NCBI GenBank assembly: GCA_910589145.1 | Contig: CAJUSD010000005.1 | Coordinates: 70,902-134,901 of the forward strand | DNA from: an uncultured Oscillospiraceae bacterium | Lineage (GTDB): Bacteria; Bacillota; Clostridia; Oscillospirales; Ruminococcaceae | DNA: 64,000 nt | Reading direction: 5' to 3' | Part shown: positions 49,047 to 58,217 of the stretch, piece by piece | How the letters are laid out: every line of letters begins with the position of its first letter | How positions within the stretch are numbered: the first letter of the stretch is position 1 | Notes under the pieces: model-generated | Told to the model about the DNA's origin: nothing | Database searches by the model: none | The model's input: only the letters and a program-made list of their open reading frames with translations | Translations under genes and position numbers: made by a program

Positions 49047-50747
49047 ATGCGTTTAACAGGAGCGCAGATTATCTGTGAATGTTTATTGGAACAAGGGGTA
49101 GATACTGTATTTGGCTATCCAGGAGGGCAGGTATTAAATATTTATGATGCTCTGTATGATTATACCCAGGCGGGAAGGATCAAACATATTTTGACAGCCC
49201 ACGAACAGGGGGCAGCGCATGCAGCGGACGGCTATGCCCGCGCAAGTGGAAAAACGGGGGTATGTATCGCCACATCTGGCCCTGGGGCAACAAATCTGGT
49301 GACAGGAATCGCAACTGCATATATGGACTCTGTACCATTAGTAGCAATTACGGGAAATGTTCCTTGCAGCCTGTTAGGACTTGACAGCTTTCAGGAGGTG
49401 GATATTACCGGCGTCACTATCCCTGTCACCAAGCATAATTTTCTGGTAAAACGGATTGAAGACCTGGCAAAGATGCTTCGCGAGGCGTTTTACATTGCTA
49501 ACAGCGGAAGAAAAGGGCCCGTCCTGGTAGATATCCCTAAAGACGTTACAGCAGCAATGTATGAATATAAGCCCTGCCCGCCTAAAGATTTTTCCATGAA
49601 AACACACATGGAGGAGGAAGACATCAACCAGGTATTGTATATGCTTCAGACAAGCAAGCGGCCGTTTCTGTATGCAGGAGGCGGGATCATTTCCAGCGGG
49701 GCGGAACAACAGCTTGCAGAATTTGCAGAAAAGCTGGACGCGCCTGTTTCCTGCAGTTTAATGTGCCAAGGCGGTTTCGATCAACGGCATCCGCGCTATA
49801 TGGGAATGCTGGGGATGCATGGAACCAAAGCCTCCTCCCTTGCTATTAAGGAATGCGATTTGTTTATTGCAGTTGGGAGCCGTTTTTCTGACCGGGTGCT
49901 TTGCAATGCAGGGAATTTTGCAAAGGGCAAACAGATTATTCATATTGATATTGACCCCGCCGAGTTTAATAAGAATATCCATATTACCAGAAAAATCCGT
50001 GGGGATGCCAAACAAATACTTGAAATTCTCTGTCAAAAGATGGAGCGCCAATCCCATGGGGAATGGATGAAGAATATTGCACAATGGAAAGAGAACTATC
50101 CCCTGATTCAGACAGCATCAGACCCCAGCCTAGCCACACCCAAGGAAATTCTGGAAACACTCAACCGTTTGACTGATTCCAATGCTACAATTGTTACAGA
50201 AGTAGGGCAGCATCAGATGTGGGCAGCACAATATTATACTTTCTGCCATGGAAGGCAGTTTATCAGCTCTGGCGGGCTGGGAACAATGGGATTTGGTTTA
50301 GGCGCGGCTATGGGTGCAAAAATGGCCTGTCCAGATCATACCGTTGTAAATGTTGCCGGCGATGGAAGTTTCCATATGAATTTAAATGAACTTTCTACTG
50401 CCGCCAAGCATAATATCCCTATTATTGAAATGGTATTTAATAATGAAGTGCTGGGAATGGTTCGTCAATGGCAGAAGCTTTTTTATGCCCGCCGTTTTTC
50501 CCAAACGACATTGGAAAAAACAACAGATTATTTAAAGCTTGCGGAAGCTTTTGGCATCAAAGGTTATCGGATCGCTTCCCGAAGCGATATTGAGCCTGTT
50601 TTAAAAGAAGCTCTGCGCCAGCAGGTTCCCGTATTGGTAGAATGTATCATAGATCGTGATTTGAATGTTCTTCCTATGGTGCCGGCTGGAAACTCTGTTG
50701 AAGAACCGCTCCTTTCCATAGATGATGAAGCCATGGAGGTAAAATAA
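49047..50747 (+). CDS. ilvB: acetolactate synthase large subunit
   Basis: Thiamine-diphosphate enzyme making acetolactate or acetohydroxybutyrate, the first common step to valine, leucine and isoleucine. 566 residues. Motifs: FGYPGGQVLNIYDAL, the catalytic Glu in AHEQGAAHAADGYARASG, SGPGATNLVTGIATAYMDSVP, FQEVD, and the ThDP site NVAGDGSFHMNLNELSTAAKHN. Anabolic type, judged by the T-box and by the adjacent regulatory subunit. AGGAGG precedes the ATG. Confidence 0.97.
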   Translation: MRLTGAQIICECLLEQGVDTVFGYPGGQVLNIYDALYDYTQAGRIKHILTAHEQGAAHAADGYARASGKTGVCIATSGPGATNLVTGIATAYMDSVPLVAITGNVPCSLLGLDSFQEVDITGVTIPVTKHNFLVKRIEDLAKMLREAFYIANSGRKGPVLVDIPKDVTAAMYEYKPCPPKDFSMKTHMEEEDINQVLYMLQTSKRPFLYAGGGIISSGAEQQLAEFAEKLDAPVSCSLMCQGGFDQRHPRYMGMLGMHGTKASSLAIKECDLFIAVGSRFSDRVLCNAGNFAKGKQIIHIDIDPAEFNKNIHITRKIRGDAKQILEILCQKMERQSHGEWMKNIAQWKENYPLIQTASDPSLATPKEILETLNRLTDSNATIVTEVGQHQMWAAQYYTFCHGRQFISSGGLGTMGFGLGAAMGAKMACPDHTVVNVAGDGSFHMNLNELSTAAKHNIPIIEMVFNNEVLGMVRQWQKLFYARRFSQTTLEKTTDYLKLAEAFGIKGYRIASRSDIEPVLKEALRQQVPVLVECIIDRDLNVLPMVPAGNSVEEPLLSIDDEAMEVK

Positions 50748-50748
50748 T

Positions 50749-51252
50749 ATGGAAAAACAATATATTCTGTCTGTTTTAGTCAATAACCATGAGGGTGTTT
50801 TAGTCCGTATTTCCGGGCTCCTCAGCAGACGTTTCTTTAATATTATCAGTATTGTTGCTGCCCAGACGGAAGATCCTGCTATTACGCAGATTATCATTGT
50901 TGTACAAGGCAATGAAGATGTAATTGACCAGGTTAAATCCCAGTTGGAAAAATTAATTGATATTCTCCATGTAAAGGTGTTGGATCGGGATACCTCTGTT
51001 GTAAGGGAACACCTTATGGTGAAAGTTCGCGCTTCCCAAGGGCAAATAGGCGCATTGGTAGATATCGCCAATATGTTTAAAGCTGGTATTATGGATGTGA
51101 CCGGGGATGTATTTATCCTGGAGTTAACCGGAGATTCCCATACGCTGGATTCCTTTATTGCAATTTTGAAACCCTATCCTATCCTGAAAATGATACGTAC
51201 CGGATGTTCTGCGATGTCCAGAGGCGAGGAAGAAGTAAATCATAAAAAGTAA
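50749..51252 (+). CDS. ilvN: acetolactate synthase small (regulatory) subunit
   Basis: ACT-domain partner of IlvB that gives valine feedback control. 167 residues, normal for the family. The N-terminal ACT domain reads ILSVLVNNHEGVLVRISGLL, with FNIISIVAAQTEDPAITQ; the second half contains VREHLMVKV and IMDVTGDVFILELTGD. It begins one base after the ilvB stop, with AGGT upstream. The usual order ilvB-ilvN-ilvC is broken: an alpha-xylosidase gene follows 21 bases later. Confidence 0.96.
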   Translation: MEKQYILSVLVNNHEGVLVRISGLLSRRFFNIISIVAAQTEDPAITQIIIVVQGNEDVIDQVKSQLEKLIDILHVKVLDRDTSVVREHLMVKVRASQGQIGALVDIANMFKAGIMDVTGDVFILELTGDSHTLDSFIAILKPYPILKMIRTGCSAMSRGEEEVNHKK

Positions 51253-51272
51253 TTCATACAGGGAGGCAGCTA

Positions 51273-53657
51273 ATGACACGTTTAACCGACGGATTTTGGA
51301 AAACCGCCCAGGAATATACCATATCCTATCCCGAACAAGTTTACAGCACAAAAACAGATGGCTCCGCCCTAACTGTATATGCAGCTAGAACCACGATTCA
51401 AAGCCGGGGGCAAACTCTCCAGGGCCCTCTTTTTACCATCCAGTACCGTGCGCCGTTTCCAGGAATCATACAGGTGACAGTTACTCATTATAAAGGGGCA
51501 GACCAGCAACGGCTGTTCCGGCTCCAGCACGACCTATCTTTTCAGCCGGAAATAACAGATACATCTGAAAGCTGTTCCCTGTCCTCCGGCCCTCTAAAAG
51601 TAGAGCTGGATAAAAGGGGAAAATTCTCCGCCCGCTTTACATATAACGGAAAATTTTTGACCCAAAGCAGTTGGCACAACACCGCTTACGCCAAAGAACG
51701 TTCCTCCCATGTGGCGGCGCGAAAGGCATTGGATGCAGATTGTGATTTCTGGCAGTGTCCTACACCCCAGGGAAACACCTTCTTTCGGGAACAGCTTCAA
51801 TTGCAAGTGGGCGAAACCCTTTATGGACTGGGAGAACAATTTACCCCTTTTGTTAAAAACGGGCAGGAAACCATTATGTATAATGGCGATGGGGGCACTA
51901 ACTCCCAGATGGCTTATAAAAATATACCTTTCTTTCTGTCTAATCGCGGTTATGGCGTGCTGGTTGATGACAGCGGGCCAGTGGAATTTTCCCTGGCAGC
52001 GGAAAATGTCTCTCATGCACAGTTCATTACACAAGGAGAATCTCTGCAATACTATGTTATCGCTGGTGATACTCCGAAGGAAGCTGTTTCCCGCTATTGT
52101 CTGTTGACTGGAAAACCGGCGCTTCCTCCGGCATGGAGTTTTGGCTTGTGGCTGTCAACATCCTTTACCACTTCTTATGATGAAAAAACAGTTTCCTCGT
52201 TTCTGGACGGTATGTCACAGCGGAACATTCCTTTACAGGTGTTTCACTTTGACTGCTTTTGGATGGAGGCGTTTCACTGGTGCGATTTTCGATGGGATCC
52301 CGTTCAGTTCCCTGACCCTGAAGGAATGCTTTGCCGATTAAAAAACCGGGGACTGAAAATCTGCGTTTGGATTAATCCCTATATTGCCCAATGTTCTGCC
52401 CTGTTTCAAGAGGGGGCAGAACAAGGGTATTTTCTGAAAAAACAGGACGGTTCCATTTATCAGTGCGATGAATGGCAGCCAGGCATGGCATTTGTCGATT
52501 TTACGAACCCAAACGCCTGTAAATGGTATCAGGAAAAACTTTCCCATTTGCTGGACATGGGGATAGACTGCTTTAAGACAGATTTTGGCGAGCGAATTCC
52601 CTTTGATGCCGTTTATTTTAACGGGTCAGACCCGCTGAAAATGCACAATTATTACTCCTACTTATATAATCAAACTGTGTTCTCCCTGTTGGAAAACCGC
52701 CTTGGAAAAGGGCAGGCCGCTGTTTTTGCCCGCTCTGCCACCGCTGGAGGGCAGCAATTTCCTGTCCACTGGGGCGGCGATTGTTCTGCAACCTATCAGT
52801 CTATGGCAGAAACCCTCCGAGGCGGGTTATCTCTGGCTTGCTGTGGATTTGGGTTCTGGAGCCATGATATCAGCGGTTTTGAAAACACTGCAACGCCGGA
52901 TATTTATAAGCGTTGGGCTGCTTTTGGGCTGCTTTCCACTCACAGCCGCCTTCATGGGAGCAGTTCCTACCGCGTTCCATGGCTTTTCGATGAGGAATCT
53001 GTCGATGTGGTTCGTTTCTTTGTACAATTAAAGGGTTCTTTGATGCCTTACCTTTATTCTCAGGCAAAGTTCTGCACAGAAACCGGTATTCCTGTTATGC
53101 GTCCTATGTTTATGGATTTTCCCTATGATCCTGGCTGTCTGCCTTTGGACAGACAATATATGCTGGGGGATTCCCTTTTAGTCGCCCCAGTGTTTTCATC
53201 GGATGGAACAGCAGAATGGTATTTGCCGGACGGCAGGTGGACGCATCTGCTTTCTGGGAAAACAGTGGATGGCGGAAGGTTCTTCCGTGAAACTTTTGAC
53301 TATTTCAGCCTGCCGTTGTTTGTCCGTGAAAATTCTATCCTTCCTATAGGGGACTTTCAAGGGGATTTTGTTTATAACTATATTGATGGGGTCATTTTAA
53401 ACCTATTTGAGATTCAGGATCATGCCTTCTGCAAGTTATGCGGAGCAGATGGGGATGTTTGCCTTACAGCGGATGTCCAGCGGGCAGATGGAAAAATTTC
53501 AGTCCGTTTGGACGGTCAATGGGAAAAAGTTTTTCTTTGCCTGCGCGGCGTATCATTAGAGAAGGTTGCAGAGGTTAAAGGAGCATCTTATAAAAGTGTG
53601 CCAGAAGGTATAAGAATTACCCCAAAAGCCAACTGCTTAACGATTTTTCTAAAGTAA
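51273..53657 (+). CDS. yicI: alpha-xylosidase, glycoside hydrolase family 31 (YicI-like)
   Basis: Releases alpha-xylose from isoprimeverose or xyloglucan oligosaccharides. 794 residues. Nucleophile D437 in CFKTDFGERIP and acid/base D503 in HWGGDC; the wider text (GSDPLKMHNYYSYLYN, FARSATAGGQQFPVHWGGD, SRLHGSSSYRVPW) matches E. coli YicI much more closely than other GH31 enzymes. N-terminal beta domain to about 270, barrel to about 600, C-terminal beta domains after. No signal peptide, so cytoplasmic. It starts 21 bases after ilvN with AGGGAGG, and the first terminator comes only after it, so it is probably read from the T-box operon as well. Confidence 0.95.
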   Translation: MTRLTDGFWKTAQEYTISYPEQVYSTKTDGSALTVYAARTTIQSRGQTLQGPLFTIQYRAPFPGIIQVTVTHYKGADQQRLFRLQHDLSFQPEITDTSESCSLSSGPLKVELDKRGKFSARFTYNGKFLTQSSWHNTAYAKERSSHVAARKALDADCDFWQCPTPQGNTFFREQLQLQVGETLYGLGEQFTPFVKNGQETIMYNGDGGTNSQMAYKNIPFFLSNRGYGVLVDDSGPVEFSLAAENVSHAQFITQGESLQYYVIAGDTPKEAVSRYCLLTGKPALPPAWSFGLWLSTSFTTSYDEKTVSSFLDGMSQRNIPLQVFHFDCFWMEAFHWCDFRWDPVQFPDPEGMLCRLKNRGLKICVWINPYIAQCSALFQEGAEQGYFLKKQDGSIYQCDEWQPGMAFVDFTNPNACKWYQEKLSHLLDMGIDCFKTDFGERIPFDAVYFNGSDPLKMHNYYSYLYNQTVFSLLENRLGKGQAAVFARSATAGGQQFPVHWGGDCSATYQSMAETLRGGLSLACCGFGFWSHDISGFENTATPDIYKRWAAFGLLSTHSRLHGSSSYRVPWLFDEESVDVVRFFVQLKGSLMPYLYSQAKFCTETGIPVMRPMFMDFPYDPGCLPLDRQYMLGDSLLVAPVFSSDGTAEWYLPDGRWTHLLSGKTVDGGRFFRETFDYFSLPLFVRENSILPIGDFQGDFVYNYIDGVILNLFEIQDHAFCKLCGADGDVCLTADVQRADGKISVRLDGQWEKVFLCLRGVSLEKVAEVKGASYKSVPEGIRITPKANCLTIFLK

Positions 53658-53697
53658 TCATACTATTTACAGACCAATATCTAAGGCAAATAAAAAG

Positions 53698-53744
53698 TTT
53701 CGGGTTCGGGGAGTTGTTTCTTAAAAACTCCCTGAACCCGAAAA
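53698..53744. terminator. terminator after the alpha-xylosidase gene
   Basis: Arms TTTCGGGTTCGGGGAGTT / AACTCCCTGAACCCGAAA with one mismatch, followed by ATCTTTTT; A-rich on the other side, so it may serve both converging genes. Confidence 0.88.
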
Positions 53745-53768
53745 TCTTTTTATACACTTCTTTGTGGC

Positions 53769-54716
53769 TTACACCTGTACATTTGTTTTTTCAATCCAAT
53801 GTAAAATATCCTGGAAAACCTCTTTTCGGTTAAGCTCATTTAAAAGCTCATGGCGCGCACCTGGATAAAGTTTTAAGGACACCAAGTCCGCCTTTTGCCC
53901 CGCTGCTTTTCTCAACCTGCGGGCAGATTGTGCAACTCCCTTTCCATATCCTCCCACCGGGTCGCTTCCGCCGGCAATAAAATAAACGGGCAGGTTATGA
54001 TCCATTGTCTGGAACCAGTGCGGTTCATTTGATTTCCGGTTTAATTCCAGAAGGTCGCGGAACGCCGCTGCTGTAAAGGTAAAATTACACATTGGATCTT
54101 TTGAAAACGCATATCCAACCGCTGCATTGCGGCTTAACCATTCTTTTCCTGTATATACTGGCCTGAAGCGGTTATTATATGACCCAAACATCATTTTATC
54201 CACCATCGCAGGACGATACCTGGAACCTTTTGATTGGATCACCTTATCCACAAATTTCAGAGCAGCGGCGCTTGCCAAATGCTCGCCGGCTGTTCCGCAG
54301 AAAATCGCACCGTTAAGTCTTGGAGCCAGAGGAACTGCTGCCAGCCTCGCAATAAAGGAACCCATACTATGGCCAAACAATGTATAAGGTTTGCCTGTGT
54401 GTTCCTGCCGGGCCTGAACCATTTCGCAGAACCGGGCTGTATCGTCAACAAGGTATCTCCAGCCATAATTTTCCCCGAAATATCCCAGGTCTTCAGGCGA
54501 TGCCGCTGTCTCTCCATGGCCCAGGTGATCATGGATACAGCAGGCGTATCCATGATCTGTCAGAAAAGCCATAAAGTCTTTGTAACGTTCCTTATATTCG
54601 CACATTCCATGGATAATCTGCACAGTTCCCTTTATCGGCCCGTCGGGAAGCCATATAAGATAGGCTGCTGAAGTTACGCCATCTTTTGAAAGAAACCGTC
54701 CCGCTTCTTCTCTCAT
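53769..54716 (-). CDS. alpha/beta hydrolase, monoacylglycerol lipase-like
   Basis: 315-residue serine hydrolase of the serine aminopeptidase S33 / lysophospholipase group. The nucleophile elbow is FGHSMGSFIARL; the oxyanion HG motif is IIHGMCEYKERY; HDHLGHGET follows; near the C-terminus PVYFIAGGSDPVGGYG holds the acid and GARHELLNE the His. No signal peptide. Likely substrates are acyl esters, but this cannot be narrowed. It follows the Usp-domain gene by 48 bases on the same strand. Confidence 0.88.
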   Translation of the reverse strand: MREEAGRFLSKDGVTSAAYLIWLPDGPIKGTVQIIHGMCEYKERYKDFMAFLTDHGYACCIHDHLGHGETAASPEDLGYFGENYGWRYLVDDTARFCEMVQARQEHTGKPYTLFGHSMGSFIARLAAVPLAPRLNGAIFCGTAGEHLASAAALKFVDKVIQSKGSRYRPAMVDKMMFGSYNNRFRPVYTGKEWLSRNAAVGYAFSKDPMCNFTFTAAAFRDLLELNRKSNEPHWFQTMDHNLPVYFIAGGSDPVGGYGKGVAQSARRLRKAAGQKADLVSLKLYPGARHELLNELNRKEVFQDILHWIEKTNVQV

Positions 54717-54764
54717 GCTTTTTCCTCCCCATTCCCCATAGGTGTTCTATTTACCTTTTAGGGA

Positions 54765-55205
54765 TTATGCAATTTCATTTCCTCTTTTAAATTGTGTTAC
54801 GTTTACAAATTCCCCGTTTTCATCTACTGTAAAAAATGACACCCCTCCCAGTTTTTCCCACATTTTTGATAAGACTGAATTTCCCTGCCGAGGCATACCT
54901 GTCACTACGTTAACCGCACGTTTTTTCTTAATAAAAGCCATTAATGTTTTCAGTACTTTGTCGGAGTAAAAAACAGACATCTCTGCATCGTTTTCCTGCG
55001 ATACCTTAAATAAATGCTCGATTGCTTCCCCGCTTTGGGATGTTGCATCTATAGGCAATACGCTTACTACCAAAAGGCTTGTATCAGACAGATTTGCTAT
55101 CGACCGGCCTGCACGAATAATTCTTTCACACTGAAATTGATCGGTAACACATACCACTGTCGCCTTGCGGTCTTCACTGCCTTTTCCAACAGCTGCTCGT
55201 TTCAT
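54765..55205 (-). CDS. stand-alone universal-stress-protein-like domain (KdpD-type)
   Basis: 146 residues. ATVVCVTDQFQCERIIRAGRSIANLSDTSLLVVSVLP is like the Usp domain of KdpD sensor proteins (VCVSxSxxSERLIRAxxRLA...LxVVHV). The later part (AFIKKKRAVNVVTGMPRQG) fits the strand-loop that binds ATP in this fold, but the full G-x2-G-x9-G(S/T) motif is not clear. Cytoplasmic, no enzyme motif. Probably a nucleotide- or signal-binding protein; role unknown. Confidence 0.65.
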   Translation of the reverse strand: MKRAAVGKGSEDRKATVVCVTDQFQCERIIRAGRSIANLSDTSLLVVSVLPIDATSQSGEAIEHLFKVSQENDAEMSVFYSDKVLKTLMAFIKKKRAVNVVTGMPRQGNSVLSKMWEKLGGVSFFTVDENGEFVNVTQFKRGNEIA

Positions 55206-55469
55206 TATTTGTCTCCTTCCCTGTCAATATTTCCAGTTGGAGTGATTTTTTCTTTCTGCTGTCTACGGTTTTCATTATACTGTATCTTTATGAAAAAAGT
55301 ATGACTGTTTCTTTTGTGCCGCGTGAAATTCGTGCAAATTATGTTGGATAACGTAGAGTCATAAAAGAATGTCACCCCAGCCAACAGTCTATAAGTTATG
55401 CGAACTTGCCGAATTTGCATTAATTTAAAAAGTCACGCTTTACATACCTTAAACCAACAAAAATAAAAA
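55206..55469. other. gene-free stretch upstream of the Usp-domain gene
   Basis: No convincing gene. A TATAAT reading toward the Usp gene lies at 55279-55274 on the minus strand, without a good -35. Otherwise AT-rich and unremarkable; the downstream terminator of the NUDIX gene follows at 55470. Confidence 0.5.
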
Positions 55470-55505
55470 GAGAAGAATACACATTTTAAAATGCATACTC
55501 TTCTC
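55470..55505 (-). terminator. terminator of the NUDIX gene
   Basis: Hairpin GAGAAGAGTATGCATTTT / AAAATGTGTATTCTTCTC (minus strand), two mismatches, followed by TTTTTATTTTTG. Confidence 0.85.
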
Positions 55506-55580
55506 ATTTTATCTATTTCCGTATTTAACGTAAACTTGGAGAAAAGGTCCGGGGATCCTTGCTTTTACATTGTACCTACA

Positions 55581-56126
55581 CTATTTACATTTTTCGCCAT
55601 GTAAAACCTGATATTTTAGGATTGCAGTGGCTGTTTTTGCATCCTTGATCTCACCGGAAAGAACTTTCTCCAATACTACCTGGAAGGGCATCCGTATTAC
55701 ATCCAAAAATTCACCTTCATCCAAATGCTGTCCACAGGGGATCAAGTCATCTGCATAATATATCCGTATAATCTCCGAACAGTATCCAGGAGATGGATAG
55801 ATTTCCCCAAAATATTCATATTTTCCAGGGGTATACCCCGTTTCCTCCTCAAGTTCACGCCTTCCGCAGTCAAAATGGTTTTCTCCCGGATTAACCTTTC
55901 CTGCCGGAAGTTCCAGAATTTCCTCCCGATAGGGATGCCGGTACTGCCGCACAAGCAGGACGTTCCTATTTTCATCCAGCGCAAGCACGCATACCCCTCC
56001 AGAATGCTCAACGATCTCCCGCTTTGAAGTTTTTCCGTTTGGCAGTTCTACTGTATCATGGCGAAGGTTGAGGATTCTACCCTTAAAGGGATACTCGCTG
56101 GAAAGAATTTTTTCTTCATATTTCAT
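55581..56126 (-). CDS. nudF: NUDIX hydrolase, ADP-ribose pyrophosphatase type
   Basis: Hydrolyses ADP-ribose or similar nucleoside diphosphate derivatives. 181 residues. The NUDIX box is complete: GKVNPGENHFDCGRRELEEE followed by TG (G-x5-E-x7-REUxEExG). The proline after the box and the N-terminal GRILNLRHDTVELPNGKTSKRE fit the NudF/ADPRase subgroup. GGAAAC-type weak site before the ATG at 56126. Single gene with its own terminator. Confidence 0.92.
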   Translation of the reverse strand: MKYEEKILSSEYPFKGRILNLRHDTVELPNGKTSKREIVEHSGGVCVLALDENRNVLLVRQYRHPYREEILELPAGKVNPGENHFDCGRRELEEETGYTPGKYEYFGEIYPSPGYCSEIIRIYYADDLIPCGQHLDEGEFLDVIRMPFQVVLEKVLSGEIKDAKTATAILKYQVLHGEKCK

Positions 56127-56267
56127 GGTCAGGTTTCCTTTCTTTTTGGAATCTTACTGCAAGTCCCGTTCATAGTATAAATACAGCAATTCTTTTGCCC
56201 CTCTGCTATTATACCATTTTATGGAGTCGCTGCCTATATGTAATCTAAGAAAGGATGTGGTCTCCTT

Positions 56268-57179
56268 ATGGCTTTAGATTCCTTTTATCGTTCCCCGCCT
56301 ACATTGGAATCCATTTCCCTACGGCTTCGGGATATTGTAGGATGTTCGGAACTTTTCCGGCTTTCCTCTGCCGGGGATTCTGTTTTGGGCCGTCCTTTGT
56401 GGTATCTGCTTGCCGGAGATTTCTCAGCCCCGCCGGTTCTTCTGATTGGTTGTACACATGGTTCTGAATGGATTACTGCAATGCTGCTGCTTTTATTTGC
56501 GGAATCTTTGACTGATGCTGTAAAGCACCAAGGGGAAATTGCCGGCATCCGTGTGGAGGCTCTTTTTCATGGTCGTTCCCTGCTGCTGCTTCCCTGCCTG
56601 AATCCAGATGGTATGGAAATTTCCCTTTATGGATCTGATGCTGCCGGAGAACGCCGCTGCCAGGTAGCACGAATGATGAAGGATTTCCCAGAACAGGTTT
56701 GGCAGGCAAACGCCAGAGGAGTAGACCTAAACCACAATTTCCCTGCTGGTTGGGAAATTTTGCGGGATTTGGAAAAACAAGACGGAATATTAGGACCGGG
56801 GCCGACAAAATATGGAGGGCCATGCCCTTTTAGTGAACCAGAAACACAGGCAGTTAGAAAACTTTGCAGTGATTTTCCGGTAAGGCAGGTGTTGTCGTTT
56901 CATTCCCAGGGGGAAGAAATTTACTGGAGGTATGGAAGCCGTACCCCAGGAAGGGGATTAATGGTTGCAAGATTGTTTTCTGCATCCAGCGGGTATCAGG
57001 TATGCGATCCTGCTGGAACCGCTTCTCATGGCGGCTTGAAGGACTGGTTTATTCAAGAAACAGGAAGGCCGGGATTTACATTGGAAGTTGGAAAGGGAAA
57101 AAATCCTTTGCCAATCGAACAGCTTCCAGAGATTTGGGGGAAATTAAAGGAAACTTTAATGCTTTCTATCCTAGTATAG
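56268..57179 (+). CDS. M14-family zinc carboxypeptidase
   Basis: 303 residues. Zinc ligands H64 and E67 in GCTHGSEWI and H212 in LSFHSQGEE; catalytic Glu E273 in FTLEVGKGKNP; substrate-binding residues in DLNHNFPAGW. This layout matches the bacterial gamma-D-glutamyl-L-diamino acid / murein tripeptide amidase (MpaA, YqgT) branch of M14 rather than digestive carboxypeptidases. No signal peptide, so it probably recycles cell-wall peptides in the cytoplasm. Lone gene on the plus strand with AAAGGA upstream. Confidence 0.88.
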   Translation: MALDSFYRSPPTLESISLRLRDIVGCSELFRLSSAGDSVLGRPLWYLLAGDFSAPPVLLIGCTHGSEWITAMLLLLFAESLTDAVKHQGEIAGIRVEALFHGRSLLLLPCLNPDGMEISLYGSDAAGERRCQVARMMKDFPEQVWQANARGVDLNHNFPAGWEILRDLEKQDGILGPGPTKYGGPCPFSEPETQAVRKLCSDFPVRQVLSFHSQGEEIYWRYGSRTPGRGLMVARLFSASSGYQVCDPAGTASHGGLKDWFIQETGRPGFTLEVGKGKNPLPIEQLPEIWGKLKETLMLSILV

Positions 57180-57199
57180 TGCTTTGCAGCTGGTACGCT

Positions 57200-57679
57200 T
57201 CATTTTTTATCATTGCGGTTATCATAGATATATCTAATAGTAAGTAAAATAGAGACAGCAAATGCAGCAATCCCCAAAGCCACAACCACCAGTGAAACAT
57301 CCACTCCAGCGGAAGCAACAAAAATAGCAGTCGGCCCGTCTGCACCGCCAATGATTCCCTCTATTTTATGGGTCAATGTAACGGCCTTTAATACGGCATA
57401 TATCCCAAACAGCAGCATGGAAAAGATAAAAGTACAAATAATCATTAACATCTGTTTTCTCTTTTTATGCTCCTGTGTAAAGCGTTCAAAATTGATTTGC
57501 TCGTTCAGATTTTCAGCAAATTCCTTTGGGGAGCCGAGACGCTGTATAACCTGTTCCTCTGTTTCCCCATGCTCTGCAGCAGATGCAAAAGCTTCCTCCA
57601 GATCCCGCAGGACTTCCCTTTTTGCGCGGTTGGGAAGCGGAATCATCTTTTCCACCTCCCGGATATATTGATCTTTCAT
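57200..57679 (-). CDS. HAAS/DUF1700-like membrane protein, PadR partner
   Basis: 159 residues from the ATG at 57679 (GAAGGAGG upstream), overlapping the PadR stop by ATGA. The N-terminal helical domain (residues 4-60; YIREVEKMIPLPNRAKREVL, IQRLGSPKEFAENL) is the type regularly encoded with PadR regulators. Two membrane helices follow, about 77-97 and 125-147. Between them stands IIGGADGPTAIFVAS (109-123), a motif best known from the beta subunit of Na+-translocating decarboxylases. Role unknown; such proteins are thought to work with the PadR partner in signalling. Confidence 0.8.
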   Translation of the reverse strand: MKDQYIREVEKMIPLPNRAKREVLRDLEEAFASAAEHGETEEQVIQRLGSPKEFAENLNEQINFERFTQEHKKRKQMLMIICTFIFSMLLFGIYAVLKAVTLTHKIEGIIGGADGPTAIFVASAGVDVSLVVVALGIAAFAVSILLTIRYIYDNRNDKK

Positions 57680-58038
57680 AATAACGCCTCCTTCAAATCC
57701 GGCCCGTTGATAAAATGATTGACGCAGACCGTATAATCTTTCCAAAAATCTATCATTTCCCTCAGAGAAACTTTCCCCTTTTCCGTTAGGGAATAGTATT
57801 TTTTAGAGCCGCCGTTGGCAGCGGCAGGGGCAATTCGGGATTGGATTAATCCCGCTTCCTGCAAGCGGTAAAGGATTGGATATACTGTCCCCTCCTTTGC
57901 ATAACCTAGAACGGCGGCTCCTTTATTGTTTAATTCAGTAATTATCTCGTAACCATAGGTCTCTTTCTGCGCTATCAGGCATAAAAGCACCATTTCCAGG
58001 GATCCCTTTTTAAACTGCTGCACATATTTTTGATTCAC
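57676..58038 (-). CDS. PadR-family transcriptional regulator
   Basis: 120-residue winged-helix regulator: FKKGSLEMVLLCLIAQKETYGYEII, then EGTVYPILYRLQEAGLI and KKYYSLTEKGKVSL. Start is a GTG at 58038 with AAAGGAG upstream. It shares an ATGA overlap with the membrane partner gene, the standard pair. PadR proteins usually repress their own operon and often sense toxic compounds; the ligand here is unknown. Confidence 0.93.
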   Translation of the reverse strand: MNQKYVQQFKKGSLEMVLLCLIAQKETYGYEIITELNNKGAAVLGYAKEGTVYPILYRLQEAGLIQSRIAPAAANGGSKKYYSLTEKGKVSLREMIDFWKDYTVCVNHFINGPDLKEALL

Positions 58039-58158
58039 AAGAAAAACAACTCCTTTCTACCTAGCATTACTAATTTGTATTTCTAATTATAATATTCTTT
58101 ATGGGCTTTGTCAACCGCTGTGGAAACCCCATTTTTCGGCTATTTCCTATTTACATCA

Positions 58159-58199
58159 AAAAGAGGCTTGAAAAGCCTCTTTAGCTTTCAAGCCTCTTT
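58159..58199 (-). terminator. terminator of the liv operon
   Basis: Minus strand AAAGAGGCTTGAAA / TTTCAAGCCTCTTT with a loop, followed by TTGATG; the arm itself ends in a T-run. It lies 19 bases after livF. Confidence 0.85.
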
Positions 58200-58217
58200 T
58201 TTACATATCATATCAAC

